Of a DNA stretch of 64,000 nucleotides, positions 59,243 to 64,000 are shown piece by piece. Below the pieces are notes generated by a model, which was not told where the DNA came from, did no database searches, and worked only from the letters and a program-made list of their open reading frames with translations. The position numbers and the translations under genes were made by a program. The first letter of the stretch is position 1. The number at the start of each line of letters is the position of its first letter. Source of the stretch: an uncultured Draconibacterium sp. (lineage in GTDB: Bacteria; Bacteroidota; Bacteroidia; Bacteroidales; Prolixibacteraceae); assembly GCF_963676815.1 (NCBI RefSeq), contig NZ_OY781365.1, positions 4,746,501 to 4,810,500 on the forward strand, read 5' to 3'.

Positions 59243-61744
59243 TTAAAATGAAATGTTGAAATAAAGCGTAGGTGTAAATGGAACTGCATTGGCATGCAGA
59301 GTAATTTCTCCTTCTTCATCTTCAAGTCGATAAAAATTATCGTATTTAATATTTTGCCGGTTAAGAATATTCAGGATTGAAAATCCGGCGTTGAAGTCGA
59401 GCATTTTGTAAGAAAATGACCTGTTTAATGCGACATCTAAACGCTGGTAATCATTCAGAATTGATTCGTCAAGCAAGTCGGGGAAACCGGAGCCGTAAAC
59501 AAAATTTGCTGAAAAATGCCATTTATTCAATTGGTAAATAAGTGCGGCTTTAAGTTCGTGTCTTTGGTCGTGCAACGCGCGTTGAAAATCATCGGTGGCA
59601 AAATAATCAAAATGTTCTTTGGTTTTGCTGTAGGTGTAGGCAAGCCAATAATTTAAATGTTTAAATGTTTGACTCACTAACACATCAACACCTTTTGAAT
59701 TACTTTCGCCACTGTAAATTGCCGAATTATAGCTGTAGTCATTAAAACGTGTTAGTCCGGTAATGTCACGCTGAAATACATTTACATCAACTTTAAAACC
59801 ATTGAGGTGGTAATTAAGTCCGGCAACTTTGTGAGTTGCTTTTTGTGCATAAATCCTGTTATTTGGTGCGTTCACGGTCATCCAAAAATATCGGATGTTG
59901 CCGAAGTCATCAATCTGCGGAAGCTGAGTAACAAACTGCGTGTATTTTCCGTAGGCCAAACTTGCATTTAAATTGTCTGATAGCTGGTATTTTAAGCTAA
60001 GGCGTGGCTGCCAGTAATTTTGATTGTAATCCAAAACATGTTCAAAAAGCAACCCCAGGTTTACTTTCAATTTTGGTGTTACCGACCAGCTGTCAGCTAC
60101 TCTTGCATTTAAAACAGTATGCTCATTATCAATTTGGTGCAGATTAATATTTAACGAGTCTTCGCTGTAAGCAGTTTGTTGATGTTTTATTCCAACTACT
60201 GTTTTTAGGTTATGGGCGGGCGTTATTTGAACCTGGTTTTCCAAAACAAAGTCTAATTCTTTTATTTGGTTGTTAATCTGGTCGTTAAGAGTGGTTTGGT
60301 ATTCTCCGGGTCTTCTCGAGCCATTTGGCCCGCCACTTCCTGAGCCACCACCAATTTGTTGCTGATTATCAACATTTTTATTTAAGTCTGATCCCGATAT
60401 GCGAAACAGGCTTTTCATACCATTTTGCCAGCTGTGGTTTATTTCTGCCGACCAACCAAATTGTCGGTTATGTTCCGAGTCGTCGTATATAAAATTCGAT
60501 TGTGTTCCATCAAGATTTAAGGAGTAAATAAAATCATCTTTACTCCGGAGGTAATTGATTTTGTAGGTGGTTGAAGGATCTAGTTCTCCCGAAAATTTTA
60601 CATTGAAATCACGAAGATTGTAGTCGGGGTACAAAGTTCTGTCGATATTGGAATTACCATTTCTTCCTGTACCAAAAGTAACACTGCTCTTATCGTAAAG
60701 TTGGTAATAGGTTTGTCGCATTGCAACCATTAACGATGCTTTATTTTTAATAACAGGCACTGAAGCCATTGCATTTATGGTTTGATTATTAATGTTTAAA
60801 ACCGCACTTGGTTTATACCTGTTTCCGTCTTTTCCGGTAACATCAACAATACTACCAACGCGGCCGGTGTAATCAACGCCGTAACCACCTTTTTGCACTT
60901 TTAAATCTTTTACCATTAGTGGATTTATAGTGCTAATGTTGTCGTTGTAGTTTTTCATGCTGAAAAGGGTAATACCATCAAACAGTAGCTTACTTTGTCC
61001 CTCGTAACTTCCCCAAATCAGCAAATCTGCCGATTGTTCTCCGGCAGCAAGAATACCCGGCTGTAAACGTAGCAGGTTAAATACCGAATGATCGCCGTTT
61101 CCGGGTAAGTAGTTCGAAACAAAACTGTTTAAGCGAATGGTGCCCGGTAAATCGCCTGCTCCGCTTTTGTGTGTGGCCAGCATCGAGTTTACTTCAATTT
61201 CATCCAGTTCGTAAACCAATGGTTGCAAGCCCAGTTTATAATGACCTGATGCAGTTAAAGTTGTGTCGAACACTGAAAAACCAAGATATTTTACTTGTAT
61301 ATGAAACAGTGAGTCGGTTTTTGATGAAGCCGAAAAAGAACCATTTTGCCCGCTGGTAAGTTGCCTGTTATTTACCAATAAATGGGCATAGGGCAGTCGT
61401 TCTCCGGAAATTTGGTCAAAAACTGTGGCCGATAAGGTATATTGCTTTGGTGGAGGGGCAAGTTGCTGACTGATGATATAAACATCGCCAATTTTCTGAA
61501 GTGTTAAAGGTTTGTTTAAAAGCAGAAAATCCAATGCTTCTTTTGCATTGGAAAAATCTTTATTGATAGTGATTTTGTATTTTGATAACTGGTTGTTACT
61601 GAAAGACAATTTTATTCCGTAATCGTCTCGAAAATCAAGTAAAACATTGTCGAGCGACTGATTTTTATAATCCAGGTGAACAGACTGGGCCTGAACAGTA
61701 AAAGTAAATAACAGCAGTATAAATAATTGTTGTAAGTTCTTCAA
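59243..61744 (-). CDS. TonB-dependent receptor of the FecA-like transducer type
   Basis: An 833-residue outer-membrane protein: signal peptide (LFILLLFTFTVQAQ), STN domain (YKNQSLDNVLLDFRDDYGIKLSFSN), carboxypeptidase-like domain (YTLSATVFDQISGERLPYAHLLV), plug (NGDHSVFNLLRLQPGILAAGEQSADLLIWGSYEG) and a barrel ending in LYFNISF. The STN domain means it can signal to the FecR protein encoded just upstream. The start is TTG at 61744, four bases after the FecR stop, so translation is probably coupled. Transported ligand unknown. Confidence 0.92.
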   Translation of the reverse strand: MKNLQQLFILLLFTFTVQAQSVHLDYKNQSLDNVLLDFRDDYGIKLSFSNNQLSKYKITINKDFSNAKEALDFLLLNKPLTLQKIGDVYIISQQLAPPPKQYTLSATVFDQISGERLPYAHLLVNNRQLTSGQNGSFSASSKTDSLFHIQVKYLGFSVFDTTLTASGHYKLGLQPLVYELDEIEVNSMLATHKSGAGDLPGTIRLNSFVSNYLPGNGDHSVFNLLRLQPGILAAGEQSADLLIWGSYEGQSKLLFDGITLFSMKNYNDNISTINPLMVKDLKVQKGGYGVDYTGRVGSIVDVTGKDGNRYKPSAVLNINNQTINAMASVPVIKNKASLMVAMRQTYYQLYDKSSVTFGTGRNGNSNIDRTLYPDYNLRDFNVKFSGELDPSTTYKINYLRSKDDFIYSLNLDGTQSNFIYDDSEHNRQFGWSAEINHSWQNGMKSLFRISGSDLNKNVDNQQQIGGGSGSGGPNGSRRPGEYQTTLNDQINNQIKELDFVLENQVQITPAHNLKTVVGIKHQQTAYSEDSLNINLHQIDNEHTVLNARVADSWSVTPKLKVNLGLLFEHVLDYNQNYWQPRLSLKYQLSDNLNASLAYGKYTQFVTQLPQIDDFGNIRYFWMTVNAPNNRIYAQKATHKVAGLNYHLNGFKVDVNVFQRDITGLTRFNDYSYNSAIYSGESNSKGVDVLVSQTFKHLNYWLAYTYSKTKEHFDYFATDDFQRALHDQRHELKAALIYQLNKWHFSANFVYGSGFPDLLDESILNDYQRLDVALNRSFSYKMLDFNAGFSILNILNRQNIKYDNFYRLEDEEGEITLHANAVPFTPTLYFNISF

Positions 61745-61748
61745 CGAA

Positions 61749-62585
61749 TTAATTACTTTTTATAACATATGTTCCTGTTTCTAATTGTACAAATTTAAGA
61801 TTTAAAGGATTGCATACAATAGTTAATGCGTCTTCAATGTTATCTGTTTTTTTGAAATTGCCACTGTAAAACGTTGTTTCGTCGGCCTCAACACTTATTT
61901 TGGCGCTGTATGCAATTTCTATTTCCCGAAATACTCTTTTTATCGTTTCCCGTGTGAAATAAAATTCATTGTCTTTCCATTCGGTTGAGTGCGCTGCATT
62001 TGTTTCTGTTACCTCGAGCTGATTATTTACAAGTTTGGCTTGCTGGTTGGGGGTAATTACTGTTTGTGCCCCGCCCGGTAGTTTTACCTTCACTTTTCCG
62101 GTTAAACAATTTACTTCGTAGTTGGCATCTCGCGAGTAAATATTAAAACTGGTACCTAAAACAGTAGTGGTTCCGTTGGTGCTAACCACCGAAAAACTTT
62201 TCCCTTTTTCCACTTCAAAATATCCTTCACCCTCGAAATTAAGGCTGCGGTTTATTTTCCACCAGTAAGGATGAAACTGCAGGCTCGATTGGCCGTTTAA
62301 ATCAACCATCGATCCGTCAGGTAACTCAACCCGGTATTGTTCTCCGGCCATTGTTGAATAGTCTTCGTGGTAGAAACGAATAAAACTGCCAATTCCCAGC
62401 AATATAATAACTGAGGCGGCTACTGTCCAATTGCGAAGATTAAGTTGAATAACTTTCTTCTCCTCTTTTTTCGGAGCCGACAATTTGTCTTCCATTGCAC
62501 TCCAAATATCCTCTTTCGATCGGGAATATTCCACTTCCAGCAGGTTACTTAGTTTTTCTATTTTTTCGCTATTATCGTTTTTCAT
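61749..62585 (-). CDS. FecR-family anti-sigma factor
   Basis: A 278-residue membrane protein: short cytoplasmic N-terminus (KIEKLSNLLEVEYSRSKEDIWSAM), a membrane segment near residues 50-66 (WTVAASVIILLGIGSFI), then the FecR domain (YRVELPDGSMVDLNGQSSLQFHPY, FEGEGYFEVEKGKSFSVVSTNGTTTVLGTSFNIYS) and a C-terminal STN-like region. It links the TonB receptor downstream to the ECF sigma factor encoded upstream, 15 bases away. A standard three-gene trans-envelope signalling operon. Confidence 0.94.
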   Translation of the reverse strand: MKNDNSEKIEKLSNLLEVEYSRSKEDIWSAMEDKLSAPKKEEKKVIQLNLRNWTVAASVIILLGIGSFIRFYHEDYSTMAGEQYRVELPDGSMVDLNGQSSLQFHPYWWKINRSLNFEGEGYFEVEKGKSFSVVSTNGTTTVLGTSFNIYSRDANYEVNCLTGKVKVKLPGGAQTVITPNQQAKLVNNQLEVTETNAAHSTEWKDNEFYFTRETIKRVFREIEIAYSAKISVEADETTFYSGNFKKTDNIEDALTIVCNPLNLKFVQLETGTYVIKSN

Positions 62586-62600
62586 CTTTTCTTTTTTCTG

Positions 62601-63098
62601 TTAACCATTATAATTCAGTCTTAAACGCAACAGGCCTAAAGCATTTCTCATGCGTTTTTCAACGGCCTTCAAACTTATTCCGAGGCGTTCGGCAATTTCA
62701 GTTTGTTTACATCCTTCATGCCGGCTCAATAAAAATACGGTTCGTTGTTTTTCTGTCATTTCGGCCAGTGCCTTTTCGTATTCATCTTTTAGTTGTTCAT
62801 ATTCAATTAGTTCGTCAGGTTTTATTGCTTCATCGTTTAATTTAAACTGCACCGTGTTTTTATAATTCTCAGCTACTTTTTCATGCCGGTATTTCGATAT
62901 AAATTCGTTAGCCGCCAATTTGTACAGTAGCCCTACGTTTTTTTTCGGATCGTAGTCAAAATCCTTCTCCCAAAATTTCATAAACACATCTTGTGCAATG
63001 TCAGTCGCCAAATCCTTATCTCCCGATCGGTAATAGATATAGTTTCTTATTCGGTCAAACTGCTCGTCAAATAATTTTTTAAACTCGCTCTTAGTCAA
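62601..63098 (-). CDS. ECF RNA polymerase sigma factor
   Basis: A 165-residue sigma factor with region 2 (YRSGDKDLATDIAQDVFMKFWE, about residues 24-45) and region 4 (TEKQRTVFLLSRHEGCKQTEIAERLGISLKAVEKRMRNAL, about 114-153). It should activate the FecR/receptor operon it heads. The only start available is TTG at 63098, because an in-frame TAA lies shortly upstream and no ATG occurs between; the sigma factor at 5828-6394 shows the same feature. The 235-base gap upstream has no clear gene. Confidence 0.92.
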   Translation of the reverse strand: MTKSEFKKLFDEQFDRIRNYIYYRSGDKDLATDIAQDVFMKFWEKDFDYDPKKNVGLLYKLAANEFISKYRHEKVAENYKNTVQFKLNDEAIKPDELIEYEQLKDEYEKALAEMTEKQRTVFLLSRHEGCKQTEIAERLGISLKAVEKRMRNALGLLRLRLNYNG

Positions 63099-63333
63099 CG
63101 TTTTTAATTTATCAGATGAATTAAAACCAACTTATTCGTTTTTTGCGTTTAATAATTGCGAATATTTCTATTCATCAATTTTCAACTTGTACTTAAATAC
63201 CGATTACAAGTTAATTATCCCTACCTTTTTAAAAAAGAAAGTTTTAGAATATTACGTTTTTACCACTGTTAATGCGATAAAGCAGCCTGGAATAGAAGAT
63301 GTTTTGGAGGATTTCTTCGCTATTATTTCGAAA

Positions 63334-64000
63334 CTATTTGATGTTGAGCGTATCCTGCAGGCGAATATCATTTGATGCAGCACCAATCATCAGCTTAAAA
63401 TCGCCGGGTTCAACAACGCGTTTATAGTTTGCATCGATAATGCTGAGTTGGTCTTTCTCCAAACTGAAAGTAACCTGTTTCTGTTCTCCTTTTTTCAGAA
63501 ATACCTGTTTAAAATCAATCAGTTGTTTAATCGGCCGAACCGTTGATGCATACTCATCACGTAAATAGAGTTGAACCACTTCGGTGCCATCAAAATCTCC
63601 AGTATTTTCAAGCTTGAAAGTGATGCTAAATTCATTCTCACTAACTGTTTTAATACTCATTTCTTTGTAATCAAACGAAGTGTAACTTTTTCCGGCTCCA
63701 AAAGCATATAAAGGATCAGATGAACCTTCAACGTAACTGTGGGCTTTCGGATTCTTTTTGTTGTAGTAATTGGGTAACTGGCCAACATTGGCGGCTACTG
63801 TAACTGGCATTCTTCCGCTCGGATTATAGTCGCCAAAAAGTACATCGGCAATACCATTGCCACCTTGTTCTCCCGGGTACCAGGCTGTAAGCAGGGCATC
63901 AGCATTTTCTGCTGCCCAGTTCATTTTTAAAGGGCGTCCTTCAATGTAAATTACCACCATTGGCTTGCCCGTGTTTTTAATGGCTTTCAGTAGTTTTAAC
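63334..64000 (-). CDS. GH3-family beta-glucosidase, C-terminal part (5' end outside window)
   Basis: The frame is open to the right edge (LKAIKNTGKPMVVIYIEGRP continues upstream of the internal Met at 63960). Visible are the GH3 C-domain (NADALLTAWYPGEQGGNGIADVLFGDYNPSGRMPVTVAANVGQLP, YAFGAGKSYTSFDY) and the fibronectin-like tail (FKLENTGDFDGTEVVQLYLRDEYAS to VEPGDFKLMIGAASNDIRL). GH3 enzymes of this form release terminal glucose or xylose from oligosaccharides. It ends on the side facing the sigma gene. Catalytic residues in the barrel domain lie outside the window. Confidence 0.93.
   Translation of the reverse strand, partial: LKLLKAIKNTGKPMVVIYIEGRPLKMNWAAENADALLTAWYPGEQGGNGIADVLFGDYNPSGRMPVTVAANVGQLPNYYNKKNPKAHSYVEGSSDPLYAFGAGKSYTSFDYKEMSIKTVSENEFSITFKLENTGDFDGTEVVQLYLRDEYASTVRPIKQLIDFKQVFLKKGEQKQVTFSLEKDQLSIIDANYKRVVEPGDFKLMIGAASNDIRLQDTLNIK

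Noticed and set aside
63187..63375. Small plus-strand ORF (62 codons) before the GH3 end
   Set aside because: It overlaps the GH3 coding end on the other strand and has no promoter-like or family features.

Overview
The window looks like a chromosomal segment of a Bacteroidota bacterium, most likely a marine or sediment member of the Marinilabiliales/Prolixibacteraceae type (this lineage is an inference). The signs are FecR anti-sigma/ECF sigma pairs, TonB-dependent receptors with carboxypeptidase-like N-domains, a type IX secretion C-terminal sorting domain, BACON domains, many polysaccharide-active enzymes, and promoters of the Bacteroidota form (-33 TTG/TTTG, about 19-22 bases, -7 TAnnTTTG). 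No rRNA, tRNA, transposase, integrase or cas gene was seen.

Layout. 1-7304 (all minus): a partial FUSC-type membrane protein, then a tightly coupled operon of ECF sigma factor, FecR anti-sigma factor, STN/carboxypeptidase-like surface protein without a barrel, ABC ATPase, ABC permease and TlpA-type thioredoxin; a TIGR01777-type epimerase lies upstream. 7400-12111 (plus): two tandem overlapping ClC channels with CBS domains and a secreted glycosylasparaginase. 12173-20718: mixed housekeeping (RRM RNA-binding protein, cytidylate-kinase-like protein, Gfo/Idh/MocA oxidoreductase, SulP transporter, aldo/keto reductase, FRG protein, methyltransferase, PhzF). 20853-33921: TonB receptor, sialate O-acetylesterase, HTH/membrane pair, T9SS cargo protein, class I fumarase, 3-hydroxyisobutyrate-type dehydrogenase and a GH106 alpha-L-rhamnosidase.

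33922-45500 is an AT-rich accessory island. It carries a large type IIG-like restriction-methylase, a PLD-family nuclease, a GIY-YIG-like protein and secreted or membrane orphans. Three ORFs are each followed by a related 130-190 bp imperfect inverted-repeat element with borders TAACGGT and TTTGTTA-N4-CTGG, giving a cassette-like arrangement reminiscent of integron attC sites. Next comes the most unusual object in the window: a tandem array with an exact 42-bp period (43933-44394), each unit holding a conserved 17-bp block around the palindrome AAACGCGTTT and a more variable 25-bp block. It ends about 160 bp before a gene with its own Bacteroidota promoter and terminator, encoding a 251-residue helical protein of unknown function (I believe a DUF6261-type protein).

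45686-54338 holds a Bcr/CflA efflux pump and a molybdenum-hydroxylase locus: IorA/IorB-type subunits, moeB-moaE-moaD-moaA for molybdopterin synthesis, and divergent xdhC-mocA for cofactor maturation and insertion. 54364-64000 (minus) returns to polysaccharide and envelope functions: BACON-GH5 endoglucanase, membrane AraC regulator, two small secreted proteins, a complete sigma/FecR/TonB-receptor operon and the C-terminal part of a GH3 glycosidase cut by the window end.
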